Positions 7,919 to 15,899 of a DNA stretch of 64,000 nucleotides are shown here, in pieces. The notes under the pieces are model-generated. The model made no database searches. It worked only from the letters and a program-made list of their open reading frames with translations, and was not told the DNA's origin. Source of the DNA: BPIH01 sp042408925 (lineage in GTDB: Bacteria > Chloroflexota > Limnocylindria > Limnocylindrales > CSP1-4); assembly GCA_042408925.1 (NCBI GenBank), contig JBHOQO010000096.1:1-64000 (forward strand), given 5' to 3'. Made by a program: the position numbers and the translations under genes. Each line of letters opens with the position of its first letter. Positions within the stretch are counted from its first letter, which is position 1.

Positions 7919-8677
7919 CTAGACTCCCGGCGCCCTACGCTCCAGATGGGCGAAGAACTCGGCGCGGGTCTTGTCGTTCGAGCGGAAGAGTCCGAGGACG
8001 GCGGCGGTCGTCATGATCGTCCCGGGCTTGCGAACCCCGCGCATGACGGCGCAGAGGTGGGTCGCCTCGACGACGACGCCGACCCCCTTCGGCGCCAGAC
8101 GCTCCATGAGGAAATCGGCGATCTGTTGGGTGAGCCGCTCCTGGACCTGGAGCCGCCGGGCGTACATCTCGACGATCCGGGGGATCTTCGAGAGCCCGAT
8201 GACCCGCCCGTTCGGGATGTAGGCGACCCCGGCGGTCCCGAAAAACGGCAGGAGGTGGTGCTCACAGAGTGAGTAGAAGGGCACGTCCTTGACGACGACC
8301 ATCTCGCTGTAGTCGACCGGGAAGATCGCCCCGTTCACGAGCCGGTCGGGGTCGACCCGGTAGCCGGCGGTCAGCTCGGCGTACATCCGGTGGACGCGCT
8401 CGGGCGTGCCGCGGAGCCCGGGTCGGTCGGGGTCCTCGCCGATCTCGACGAGGATCTGCCGGACGGCGGCCTCGACCCGGGCGTTCTCCTCGGCCGTCGG
8501 CCGGCCGCCCCCGGTGCCTTCGATCGAAGGCACCGCGTCCCCTTCGATCTCGGCGACGACGTCGAGCGGAGCCTCGCCGATCTCGGTCTCGATCTCGGTC
8601 ACGAGCTGGCGGAGCCGCGCCGCGGGATCCGGCGCGGCGGCCTCGGGCTCGCGGTCGAAGGAGGTGCCGTCGCTCAT
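7919..8677 (-). CDS. folE: GTP cyclohydrolase I
   Basis: A 252-aa enzyme converting GTP to 7,8-dihydroneopterin triphosphate, first step of folate and pterin synthesis. Zinc ligands appear in SLCEHH (Cys138, His141) and THLCAVMRGV (Cys209); GLSKIPRIVEMYARRLQVQE and LTQQIADFL complete the fold. The first 60 or so residues are an acidic extension not needed by the family. The ATG overlaps the stop of the alpha/beta hydrolase gene (ATGA), and TACGAT lies 10 bases upstream, so it may be both coupled and independently transcribed. A long perfect palindrome lies within the extension (8513-8534). Confidence 0.96.
   Translation of the reverse strand: MSDGTSFDREPEAAAPDPAARLRQLVTEIETEIGEAPLDVVAEIEGDAVPSIEGTGGGRPTAEENARVEAAVRQILVEIGEDPDRPGLRGTPERVHRMYAELTAGYRVDPDRLVNGAIFPVDYSEMVVVKDVPFYSLCEHHLLPFFGTAGVAYIPNGRVIGLSKIPRIVEMYARRLQVQERLTQQIADFLMERLAPKGVGVVVEATHLCAVMRGVRKPGTIMTTAAVLGLFRSNDKTRAEFFAHLERRAPGV
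8513..8534. repeat. Perfect 22-bp palindrome inside folE
   Basis: An 11+11 bp perfect palindrome (arms GGTGCCTTCGA and its complement, no spacer), located in the part of folE that encodes the non-conserved N-terminal extension. It may be a chance coding feature or a site for a dimeric DNA-binding protein. Confidence 0.6.
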
Positions 8678-9684
8678 CGAGGAGCCGATCGTAGCGCGCC
8701 GCCCAGATCGAGGATCGCGGCCGTCACGTCGGCCGGGCGGTAGCGCATGAGGTTGTGACCCAGGCCGTTGTAGCGTCGACTCCGGAGCGGCGCTCGGCCG
8801 GCGGCCCGACGGGCCCGCTCGACGGCGGCGAGGGCGGCGGCTCGCCGGCCGTCGGGGTCCTCTCCGGCCACGAGGGCGACGATCGGGGCCTCGACGGCCG
8901 TGAGCGTCTCGATCGGCCGATACGCGTACATCGCCTCGACGCAGGCCGCGAGGACGTGGGGCCGCGCCGCCAGCTCCAGCCGTCCGACCGGCAGCTCGAC
9001 GACGCTCGCCCGGGCTGCTCGCTCCTGGTCGGCGTCCCAGCTGGGCGGATCGAAGCCCGCCCGGTCTTCGAGGAAGGCGGCCATCGACCGGAGGACCTCG
9101 GGCGGCTCTTCCATCGAGCGGAGGAGCTCGGCGGGCTCCAGATCGGTCGCCTCGGCGACGTCCTCCCAGCCGCCGTCGACGAGGACGAGCCCGGCGCAGC
9201 GCGACCCGAGGGCGGCGGCGGCCCAGGCGGCGACGATTGCGCCGAAGCCGTGCCCGGCGAGGACGACCCGGTCGGCGGGTGCGTCGAGGATGCCCGACCC
9301 TTCGGCGACGGCGACGACGTCCTCGGCGAGGGCCGCCGGGTCGTACCGGCCGGTCGGGCCGTCGGAGCCGCCGTGGCCCCGGAGGTCGAGGGCGACGGTC
9401 CGCAGGAGCCGGCGCGTTCGGCGGGCGACGGGGGTCCAGTTCCAGGCGGTTCCGGCGATGCCGTGGACGAGGACGGCGCCGCTCGCCGTGGGCTCGGGGG
9501 CGACGAGCGACCCGCCCGCATCGCCGCCCCGCTCCGGACCGCCCCAGTCGAGGAAGGCGATCCGGAGCGACGGCTCGACGAGGACGACGAAGGCATCCGG
9601 CTCAGCCGCAAGATCGGGAGGTGGCACCGACTCGAGGGCGGCAGCCACCTCCCACAGCGCGGGCACGCCCTCGACGTCGTTCAC
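8674..9684 (-). CDS. Alpha/beta-hydrolase fold protein with missing nucleophile serine
   Basis: A 336-aa protein. The core fold is clear: oxyanion segment VLVHGIAGTAWNW (about 72-84), DLRGHGGSDGP, late acidic residue in VALVAGEDPDG and catalytic-type His in NGLGHNLMRY. At the nucleophile elbow, however, the sequence is GHGFG (144-148), where hydrolases have GxSxG; the central residue is Gly (codon GGC, one base from Ser AGC). It may be a pseudoenzyme or use another chemistry. The GTG start is preceded by TATCCT at 7 bases. It is followed by folE through an ATGA overlap and shares a divergent promoter with the peptidase gene. Confidence 0.85.
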   Translation of the reverse strand: MNDVEGVPALWEVAAALESVPPPDLAAEPDAFVVLVEPSLRIAFLDWGGPERGGDAGGSLVAPEPTASGAVLVHGIAGTAWNWTPVARRTRRLLRTVALDLRGHGGSDGPTGRYDPAALAEDVVAVAEGSGILDAPADRVVLAGHGFGAIVAAWAAAALGSRCAGLVLVDGGWEDVAEATDLEPAELLRSMEEPPEVLRSMAAFLEDRAGFDPPSWDADQERAARASVVELPVGRLELAARPHVLAACVEAMYAYRPIETLTAVEAPIVALVAGEDPDGRRAAALAAVERARRAAGRAPLRSRRYNGLGHNLMRYRPADVTAAILDLGGALRSAPR

Positions 9685-9689
9685 CCTCG

Positions 9690-9698
9690 GTAGGATAC
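9690..9698. promoter_or_regulatory. Overlapping divergent -10 elements
   Basis: GTAGGATAC contains TAGGAT on the plus strand (9691-9696, 9 bases before the peptidase ATG) and TATCCT on the minus strand (9692-9697, 7 bases before the hydrolase GTG). One 9-bp element can therefore serve both genes. Confidence 0.5.
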
Positions 9699-9705
9699 GA
9701 ACCCG

Positions 9706-10116
9706 ATGCCGAAGCGCCGCCGCGGCTCCGCTCGCGCTCACCGCCACCCGCGCCGCCACCGATCCTTCGAAGCCCTTGTCGAGGCGGCCCTGGCGACGAT
9801 CCCCGAACCGTTCCGATCGGCTCTCGACGAGGTCGCCGTCGTCATCGACGACGAGCCCTCCCCGGAGCAACGCCGCGCCGAGGGCCTCGCCCCGGACGAG
9901 ACCCTCTACGGACTCTACGAGGGCGTGCCGCGGACCGAATGGGGCGCCGACTGGGCGCCGGTCCCAAACAAGATCACCCTCTTTCGCCTGCCCCTCGAGG
10001 AGGACTTTCCCGATCCCGCCGAGCTCGCCCGCGAGGTCCGCCTCACCGTCATCCACGAGCTCGCCCACCACCTCGGGATCGACGACGACCGCCTCCGCGA
10101 GCTCGGCGTCGACTAG
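9706..10116 (+). CDS. Zincin-like metallopeptidase family protein
   Basis: A 136-aa protein with a basic N-terminus and the zinc motif HELAHHLGIDDDRL near residues 114-127 (HExxH with downstream Asp). The EALVEAALATIPEPFR start and the DWAPVPNKITLFRLPLE strand are typical of the small 'metallopeptidase family' (PF06262-like) proteins, whose substrates are unknown. Length fits the family (about 120-140). No signal peptide, so cytoplasmic. It has no ribosome-binding site; TAGGAT lies 9 bases upstream. Confidence 0.88.
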   Translation: MPKRRRGSARAHRHPRRHRSFEALVEAALATIPEPFRSALDEVAVVIDDEPSPEQRRAEGLAPDETLYGLYEGVPRTEWGADWAPVPNKITLFRLPLEEDFPDPAELAREVRLTVIHELAHHLGIDDDRLRELGVD

Positions 10117-10146
10117 GAGCACCCGCGCCGCCGTCCGGGGCGACCG

Positions 10147-11223
10147 TCAGCCCCGACCCAGGACGTTCTGGATCCCGACGATCGAAATGACGACCGCCGT
10201 CGCGATCCCGAGCGCCATCGGGACGCTGAGCCAGCGCTCCGAGCCACGGCCTCCCGGTCCGACGGCCGGCTCGAGCCCGCGGGGCGGCCCGGCCAGGGCG
10301 ACGACGACCGCCGGCGGGGCGACGGCGAGGCAGGTCACGCTGAAGAGGAGGGAGCCGACCGCGCTGCTCGCCCCGAGGAGGACGACGAGCGTCACGAAGG
10401 TCCGGGTCGGATCGCCGGCCAGGCCGAGGTCGGCGAGGTCGGCGAGGACCGCCACGACCTCGAGGCCGCCGTTCAGGGCGAGGAGCAGGAGGACCTGGGC
10501 GGCGGCCCCGACGGCCACGACGACCGCCGCCGTGCGCGGTGCCCGGGCGACCAGCCGAACCGAACCGCCGACGGCGGCCCGGATCCCGAGGTCGGCGACG
10601 ACGATCCCCGCGGCGGCATAGGCGAGCGGCGCCTGGAGCGCGACCGCGACGAGGACGCCGAGGCCGGCCCCGAGCGGCGACCCGGCGCCGCCAGGACCGG
10701 CGAGGGTCTCCCCGGCGAGGGAGCCGACGAGGCCGAGGGGGAGCTCGACGCCGGCGGCGAGGAGGACGAGGCGCCAGAACGCCCGCCGGGAGCGGCGGAG
10801 CGCGTCCGCGAGCCCGAACGGTCGACCGAGCACCCGAGCCCCGACGAGGGCGAGCCCGATGGCCCGACTCTCGATGGCGAGGGCCGTCGCTCCGGCGAGG
10901 GCGATGAGGATCCCGAGGCCGAGGAGCCCGGCCAGCTCGGCGTCGGCCGGCAGGACCGGGACGGCCGCCCCGAAGAGGACCTCGGGGTCGGGGAGGCGGG
11001 CGACGGCGACGGCGACGAGGACGAGGAGGGGTCCGAGGAGGCCGAGCGACTGGAGCCCGACGGCGAGGGCACCCCGCCGAACCTCGGTGGCGCTCCGGCG
11101 CAGGAGATCGAGGCTCGTGCCGAGGAGGCGGCGCGGGGTCGGGAGCGCCGGCACGGGATCGGGCGGCCGAGGCGCCTCGGTCGGCGGGTTCGGCGTCACC
11201 CCGGGGCGGGTCTCGTCGCTCAT
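10147..11223 (-). CDS. Multi-pass membrane protein of unknown function
   Basis: 358 aa. A Pro-rich cytoplasmic N-terminus (about 35 residues) is followed by about six or seven hydrophobic segments, e.g. SLGLLGPLLVLVAVAVA, LLGLGILIALAGATALA, LVLLAAGVELPLGLVGS, GLGVLVAVALQAPLAYAAA and a C-terminal ALGIATAVVISIVGIQNVL. Paired Arg residues (LADALRRSRRAFWRL) sit between helices. The layout resembles YIHY/DUF-type integral membrane proteins but no family can be named. It stands alone, convergent with the peptidase gene (31-bp gap). Confidence 0.8.
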   Translation of the reverse strand: MSDETRPGVTPNPPTEAPRPPDPVPALPTPRRLLGTSLDLLRRSATEVRRGALAVGLQSLGLLGPLLVLVAVAVARLPDPEVLFGAAVPVLPADAELAGLLGLGILIALAGATALAIESRAIGLALVGARVLGRPFGLADALRRSRRAFWRLVLLAAGVELPLGLVGSLAGETLAGPGGAGSPLGAGLGVLVAVALQAPLAYAAAGIVVADLGIRAAVGGSVRLVARAPRTAAVVVAVGAAAQVLLLLALNGGLEVVAVLADLADLGLAGDPTRTFVTLVVLLGASSAVGSLLFSVTCLAVAPPAVVVALAGPPRGLEPAVGPGGRGSERWLSVPMALGIATAVVISIVGIQNVLGRG

Positions 11224-11627
11224 GCGGGAGCCATCCCTCGGGCCGTCCGGGGCGCTCGACGAGGAGGCACGTCCATGCGGTCAGTATCGCCGCTCCGCCA
11301 CGACCTCGACTGCCGGACCGTCCGCGGCCACCCTACGGCGGGCTCATCGGTGTCGCTTCGTCGACCGCGCCTGGAGAGGGCGTGTGCTCCCAACACCAAA
11401 TCGGGCCCGGGCACCGCGCGAGCAGTCGTCGTTCCCGGCTTCCTGTGTTGGGTCCGCACCAACGCGGCCGAACGGGATGATCCCGCGGACCTCACACCCC
11501 GGGTCTGGTCTTCGGTGCGCACGGCCGGTCGGCTCGGCCCTCCGCACGACTGGGCCGCCGGGACGGGTCGGCCGCGGGCACGGCTCGGCCGCCTCCACAC
11601 CGCCCGGGCAACCGCCCCGGCGGCCAC
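11224..11627. other. Gene-free stretch before arsR
   Basis: About 400 bases between two divergent genes. Base composition is less regular than in the genes and no frame looks protein-like; an open frame at 11275-11655 has no recognisable motif or ribosome-binding site. I see no RNA gene. Confidence 0.5.
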
Positions 11628-11656
11628 TTGCGCACTTGCGCAACCTGTGGAATAAT
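11628..11656 (+). promoter_or_regulatory. arsR promoter with overlapping operator
   Basis: TTGCGC (11628-11633), 17-bp spacer and AATAAT (11651-11656), then 6 bases to the GTG start. A perfect inverted repeat TTGCGCA-CT-TGCGCAA (11628-11643) covers the -35, the expected place for an ArsR-type repressor to act on its own gene. Confidence 0.65.
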
Positions 11657-11662
11657 GCCCGC

Positions 11663-11959
11663 GTGCTGGGAACGACGCCGTCGAGCGAAGCGGACCGCGC
11701 GCGCTGGGCAGCGATCGGTCGGGCCCTCGCCGACCCGAAGCGGCTCTGCGTCCTGGAGTCGCTCGCGGCCGGGGAGCTCTCGGTCGGCGAGCTCTCGGCA
11801 CGGGTCGGCTGCCAGGTGCCGAACATGAGCCAGCACCTGGCGGTCCTCCGGAGCGCCGGGCTCGTCACGGCCCGACGCGAAGGGAGCACGGTCTACTACC
11901 GCCTCGCGGACCCCCGGGTCCTCGAGGCGTACCGCCTGATCCAGAGCCTCGCCCGGTAG
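11663..11959 (+). CDS. ArsR-family winged-helix regulator
   Basis: 98 aa, the family's normal size. The winged helix reads ALADPKRLCVLESLAAGELSVGELSARV, recognition helix NMSQHLAVLRSAGLV, then wing ARREGSTVYYRLAD. The metal-site ELCVCDL motif of arsenic sensors is absent (here GELSVGEL); two Cys remain (KRLCVLE and VGCQVP), leaving redox or another metal as possible signals. GTG start 6 bases after AATAAT. Thioredoxin follows 57 bases downstream in the same direction, so control of a thiol-redox gene is plausible but inferred. Confidence 0.92.
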   Translation: MLGTTPSSEADRARWAAIGRALADPKRLCVLESLAAGELSVGELSARVGCQVPNMSQHLAVLRSAGLVTARREGSTVYYRLADPRVLEAYRLIQSLAR

Positions 11960-12016
11960 GGCGAGACCGAGACGCAAACGACGAACCCGCCCGACGGGAG
12001 AAAGGTTGACGGGCCG

Positions 12017-12394
12017 ATGGCCGAGATCAAGCATGCGACGGACGCGACCTTCGAGGATCTCGTCCTGAAGAACCAGCGTCCCGTCGTCGTCGACTTCTGG
12101 GCCGCCTGGTGCGGTCCCTGCAAGATGGTCGCGCCGGAGCTCGAAAAGCTGGCCCAGAAGTACGACGGCATCGTCGACGTCGTGAAGGTCGACGTCGATG
12201 CGAACCCGGGCCTTTCGCAGCACTTCGGGATCATGAGCATCCCGACCATCGCCTTCTTCCAGCCCGGGAAGCAGCCGATCGGCGTCGTCGGCTTCCGGCC
12301 GCTCGACGCGCTCGAGGAGGCGTTCCACCTCAAGGAGATCGCCGCGAGCGCGAAGGCAACGGCCGAGCAGCCGACCCACCAGCCGCAGGCCTGA
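12017..12394 (+). CDS. trxA: Thioredoxin
   Basis: A 125-aa thiol-disulfide reductase with the canonical WCGPC at 31-35, buried Asp26 in VVVDFW, and the cis-Pro in MSIPTIAFFQPGK. About 15 residues longer than typical, with a polar Ala/Thr/Gln tail. A GGGAGAAAGG site precedes the ATG. Likely cotranscribed with the upstream ArsR regulator; a strong hairpin at 12466-12497 closes the unit. Confidence 0.97.
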   Translation: MAEIKHATDATFEDLVLKNQRPVVVDFWAAWCGPCKMVAPELEKLAQKYDGIVDVVKVDVDANPGLSQHFGIMSIPTIAFFQPGKQPIGVVGFRPLDALEEAFHLKEIAASAKATAEQPTHQPQA

Positions 12395-12465
12395 CGCCGG
12401 CGGCAGTTCTTCGGAGGTCCGGTACCTCCCCCCAACCAGCGCATTCATCGCCCCTCCTCCTCCCC

Positions 12466-12497
12466 CCGACGGCCGGGCCCCAGGGCCCGGCCGTCGG
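12466..12497 (+). terminator. Strong GC hairpin after thioredoxin
   Basis: 15-bp perfect arms around a 2-base centre, followed by CGCTTCTC, with no true T-tract. Its position 70 bases after the trx stop suggests a terminator. Confidence 0.6.
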
Positions 12498-12559
12498 CGC
12501 TTCTCGTGGGACCCGAAGGGCCCACTTCGTCCCCCGCGGTGGCGACGCCTCGCACCTCG

Positions 12560-12577
12560 ATAGCTTTGCGCTATGAT
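12560..12577 (+). promoter_or_regulatory. vapBC promoter/operator
   Basis: TATGAT (12572-12577) lies 6 bases before the antitoxin ATG. Inverted repeat ATAGC-N5-GCTAT (12560-12574) overlaps it, fitting autorepression by a ribbon-helix-helix antitoxin. The region is locally AT-rich. Confidence 0.55.
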
Positions 12578-12583
12578 GTTTTT

Positions 12584-12859
12584 ATGCGCACGACTATCGA
12601 GCTTCCCGACGAGCTCTACCGGACCCTCAAGGCTCGCGCGGCGCTCAGTGGGATGCCGGTCCGGATGCTCGTCCAGCGCTTGATCGAACAGGGACTTCAA
12701 CACCCGAGCCCCACTTCAACCCGGGCCGGTCGCCGCCAACCACCGCCGGTCATCGTCCCTCCGCGAGGCACGCCGATCCCCGCCCTCTCCCGCGACGACG
12801 TCCGGCGCCTCGAAGAGCAAGAAGACGAAGCCGGACATGCCGGATCTCCTCGACGCTAG
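12584..12859 (+). CDS. vapB: Ribbon-helix-helix antitoxin (VapB/FitA-like)
   Basis: 91 aa. The N-terminus MRTTIELPDELYRTLKARAA then LSGMPVRMLVQRLIEQGL is a textbook ribbon-helix-helix domain for DNA binding; the Pro/Arg-rich C-terminal half (residues 45-91) is the probable toxin-binding tail. The ATG is fixed by the -10 element 6 bases upstream. It overlaps the toxin gene by 23 bases, the usual coupling in these modules. Expected role: neutralise the PIN toxin and repress the operon. Confidence 0.88.
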   Translation: MRTTIELPDELYRTLKARAALSGMPVRMLVQRLIEQGLQHPSPTSTRAGRRQPPPVIVPPRGTPIPALSRDDVRRLEEQEDEAGHAGSPRR

Positions 12860-13271
12860 CGTCTGGCTGCCGCTCAGCGCACCGGACCACGTCCATCACG
12901 AGCGGGCTCGGTGGTACTGGGATCACGAGGCCGCCGAGGAGCTCGTCTTCTGCCGGGTCACTGCCCTCGCCCTGCTGCGGCTGCTGACGAACCCTCGGGT
13001 CCTGGGCGAGGCGACCCTCGACGGGGCGGCCGCCTGGAACGCCCTGGGGACCTGGCTCGCGACGCCCGGCGTCGCCTGGCGCGACGAGCCGCCCGGCCTC
13101 GACGAGTGGCTCGCCCGGTGGAGCCGCGATCTCGACCCGCACGGCGCTGCCTGGACCGATGCGTATCTTGCCGCCTTCTCGGCGGCGAGCGGCTGCCGGC
13201 TCGTCGCCTTCGACGACGACTTCCTCCGCTACCCGGGCCTCAGCTTCCTCCACCTCCGCCCGTCGAGCTGA
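12837..13271 (+). CDS. vapC: PIN-domain ribonuclease toxin (VapC-like)
   Basis: 144-aa PIN domain. The acidic metal-binding residues are visible: Asp6 in LLDASVWLPL, Glu in EELVFCRVTALALLRLLTN, Asp in WTDAYLAAFSAASG and the late FDDDF. TRANSCRIPT targets in the family are usually tRNA or rRNA sites; the target here is unknown. The ARWYWDHEAAEELVFCRVT layout is typical of the VapC subgroup with TA-type operons. Complete, with no sign of inactivation. Confidence 0.9.
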   Translation: MPDLLDASVWLPLSAPDHVHHERARWYWDHEAAEELVFCRVTALALLRLLTNPRVLGEATLDGAAAWNALGTWLATPGVAWRDEPPGLDEWLARWSRDLDPHGAAWTDAYLAAFSAASGCRLVAFDDDFLRYPGLSFLHLRPSS

Positions 13272-13334
13272 CAGGGCGCACGGCCGGCGCCCGGGTCGGT
13301 CGGCAACCAGGCAGCCGGGCCGGGCCGGCGGGAC

Positions 13335-13823
13335 TCAGCGCTCCGCCGAGCCCGCCGCCGCGAGGATCGCGGCGAGGTCGTCCTCGTGGTCGGCGTAGTG
13401 ATCGAGCGTCTCCTCCAGGAACGCCGTGAGGTGGCGATGGTGCTTCACCCAGCGCGCCTCGGGCACGACCGTCAGGGTCCCCCGGAGCTCCCCGGGGACG
13501 GTTCGGAAGCGACGCCGGACCTCGTCGAGCGGCAGCGCGGCCCACTCGCGGAGGAGGCGCTCGTTCATCGCCTCACCGCCGGCCTCCCACTCGGCATCGA
13601 CCCGGTCGAGGGTCGGCGACGTGTCGCCGACCGCGAGCTCCCGGGCCGCGGCGAGGGCAATTTCCTGCCAGGCGACGAGGTGGGCCATGAGGTCCCGCCC
13701 CGACCAGCCGTGGGCGGCCTCGACCGGGCGGCTCAAGGCGTCGTCCGAGAGGGCGTCGAGGGCCTCGAAGGGCCGCCAGGCTGCCCGTTCATCCTCGAGG
13801 AAAGAGAGGCCGTCGAGGTACAT
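13335..13823 (-). CDS. DinB-like four-helix-bundle protein
   Basis: 162 aa. GWSGRDLMAHLVAWQEIALAAARE is the recognisable second helix of the DinB/ClbS/MDMPI-N superfamily, with later KHHRHLTAFLEETLDHYADHEDDL giving His/Asp residues for a possible metal site. Members act as thiol-dependent transferases or colibactin-like self-protection proteins; the specific function here cannot be told. The ATG at 13823 has a GAGGAGG site 6 bases upstream; an ATG further out at 13925 would add only non-family sequence. Confidence 0.75.
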   Translation of the reverse strand: MYLDGLSFLEDERAAWRPFEALDALSDDALSRPVEAAHGWSGRDLMAHLVAWQEIALAAARELAVGDTSPTLDRVDAEWEAGGEAMNERLLREWAALPLDEVRRRFRTVPGELRGTLTVVPEARWVKHHRHLTAFLEETLDHYADHEDDLAAILAAAGSAER

Positions 13824-13997
13824 GGCGCCTCCTCGTTCGTCCGTTGTTGGCGACTTGGCCCGAGTCCCGCCGCGGCGGCGGGGTCGACTGACGCCCGCAC
13901 TGCGCCTCCGGCCGGCTCCGGACACGGCGAACGATAGCGCCCGCGGCCCGGCCGGGTCGGAGCTGAGCCGCGCCGCGGCCCGCCCACTCGGGGCCCG

Positions 13998-15899
13998 TCA
14001 GGGGACCGTGTACTCGGCGACGGCGCTCTCGGCGACGAGGAACGCCCCGAGGGCGGTCGCCCGGATGACCTGGACCCGCAGCCAGTAGGTCGAACCGGGG
14101 TGGAGGTCGGCGAGGACCGTGCTCGACGTCGACTTCGTTGCGACACCGACGACGCCGTCGTGGCCTCCGAAGTACGACGGCTCCGTCGACGACGCCGACC
14201 AGGCGATGACGTACTTCGTGAAGCAGGCCGAGGACCCCGGATACGACGTCCACGCGACCCGGGTTCCGGCATCGGCCGGTCCGACCTCGATGCTCCCGAG
14301 GTTTCGGACCGGAGCGGCCGTCGCAGACCCGAGGTCGCTCGCCGCGATGACCCGATCGGCGGCGTCGAAGACGAGGGCTCGATAGTAGTAGGTCCGGCCG
14401 ATCTCGCCGGTCGTGTCGGCGGCGCTCGTCTTCGTCTTGTCCGTCGTGTACGTGGCGTCGAGGTACTCGATCGGCGACGCCGGCGGGTAGCGGTCAGGCA
14501 CCCCGAACGGGCTCGCGCTTCGGTACGTCGAGTAGTGGTTGAAGGCATCCCCGGTGTACTTCGACCAGGCGATGACGACTCCGCCCTCGCAGCCGGCGAG
14601 GCTGATCTCGATGCCGGGCGCCGGCGTCGCACTTGGTTTCGGCGTCGCGGTCGGCTTCGGGGTCGGCTTCGGGGTCGGCGCTTCGGTCGGCTTCGGGGTC
14701 GGCGCTTCGGTCGGCCCCGGCGTCGGGCTCGTCTCGTGGCTCGGTTCGGCGCTCGCCTCGAGGCTTGGTTCTGCCGTTGGCGAACTCGCCGGACTCTCCT
14801 CCGGCGTGATTGCTGGCGTTGGTGCGGGCGACGCGTGCGCCAGCTCGCCGAGCTTGGCGAGGATGCCGACGTCGAAGCCGAGGGCAACGTCGAGGCGGGC
14901 ATTGGCGACGAGCCACGGGTCGACGAGCTCCGACGGTCCGGCCGACCGGACCGTCGCCGCCAGAGAACCGAGGGCGACGCTGGCAAGCCGCCCCTCGTCG
15001 ACCCGGAGGACGAGCCCAAGGCCCTCGGCCTCCACGGCGTGCTCGACGGCGAGGAGACGAACGACCGGGTTGGCTCCGCCGTCGGCCCAGGTGAGGTCGA
15101 AGGCCGTCCCATCGGCGGTCCAGGTCACGGACCCTGTCTGGACGGCATAGGCGATGGGCCCCGCGACGCGGTGGTAGACGCGACCCGCCACCTGCTCGAC
15201 GGCGACCCGATCCGCCTCGAGCATGAGGATCCGGACCGAGGCCCCGCCGGCGAGGCGAGCGATGACCGGACCCAGCTCGAGGGTGGCGTGTCCGGAGGCG
15301 GCGACGGAGACCGTGTCCCCGACCCGCAGACCATCTCCCGGCAGGAGGGGGCGAGCGACCCCGTCGCGGACGAGGTCCGCCTCCGCCACGTCGGCCGCCC
15401 GAGCATCGTCCCCGGGCAATACCGGTCGAATCGCCGCCGCGAGGCCGACGAGGAGGGCCGCGGCCGCGGCCAACGGTAGCCAGCGCCTCCGGCCAGCTCC
15501 GAAGCGAGGCCGAACGACACCGCGCACCATGGCAACGGGCCGGGTCTCGTCGGGCGGCCGCGCGGGCCGCCCTCCCGCCGTCGGTTCGGCGCCACGTCCC
15601 CACGGGAGCTCCCCGTCGGGGGACGACCGGCTCGAGCCGTAGCCAGCGAGGAGGCGTTCTCGGAGGATGGCGGCGAAGGCCGTCGCGGCCGCCGTCTCCC
15701 CGGCCTCCGATCGCGCCCGGGCGCCGGCTCGGCTCAGGGCGTCGACGATGGCCCGGAACTCCCCGATGCCCAGGTCGTTCCCAGCGAGGCCCGCATCGTC
15801 GGCGCCAAACTGATACGTCGCCGGCGAGCCAGGCCGAGAACCCCCGGCGGTTCGTTCCTTCCGCGTCCGCTCGGAGCGGCTTCGGTCCTCACGCAGCAT
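13998..15899 (-). CDS. FecR-like anti-sigma partner with extracytoplasmic repeat and FN3-like domains
   Basis: 633 aa. Order: a cytoplasmic region (1-170) with an acidic/Ala-rich helical part; a single membrane segment WLPLAAAAALLVGLAAAI near 190; a FecR-like beta domain (VGDTVSVAASGHATLELG ... VYHRVAGPIAYAVQTGSVTW); a Pro/Thr/Ser linker with PTPKPT-type repeats (roughly 425-470); and two fibronectin-III-like segments ending in EYTVP. The ATG lies inside the end of the ECF sigma gene (11-base overlap), as sigma/anti-sigma pairs often do. Inferred role: membrane partner that restrains or signals to the sigma factor. Confidence 0.75.
   Translation of the reverse strand: MLREDRSRSERTRKERTAGGSRPGSPATYQFGADDAGLAGNDLGIGEFRAIVDALSRAGARARSEAGETAAATAFAAILRERLLAGYGSSRSSPDGELPWGRGAEPTAGGRPARPPDETRPVAMVRGVVRPRFGAGRRRWLPLAAAAALLVGLAAAIRPVLPGDDARAADVAEADLVRDGVARPLLPGDGLRVGDTVSVAASGHATLELGPVIARLAGGASVRILMLEADRVAVEQVAGRVYHRVAGPIAYAVQTGSVTWTADGTAFDLTWADGGANPVVRLLAVEHAVEAEGLGLVLRVDEGRLASVALGSLAATVRSAGPSELVDPWLVANARLDVALGFDVGILAKLGELAHASPAPTPAITPEESPASSPTAEPSLEASAEPSHETSPTPGPTEAPTPKPTEAPTPKPTPKPTATPKPSATPAPGIEISLAGCEGGVVIAWSKYTGDAFNHYSTYRSASPFGVPDRYPPASPIEYLDATYTTDKTKTSAADTTGEIGRTYYYRALVFDAADRVIAASDLGSATAAPVRNLGSIEVGPADAGTRVAWTSYPGSSACFTKYVIAWSASSTEPSYFGGHDGVVGVATKSTSSTVLADLHPGSTYWLRVQVIRATALGAFLVAESAVAEYTVP

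Noticed and set aside
11275..11655. 126-codon plus-strand frame before arsR
   Set aside because: No ribosome-binding site, no recognisable motif and Arg/Pro/Ala-biased shadow-like composition.
14630..14720. DNA tandem repeats in the FecR-like gene
   Set aside because: Explained by the coding of the PTPKPT-type linker; not a separate element.
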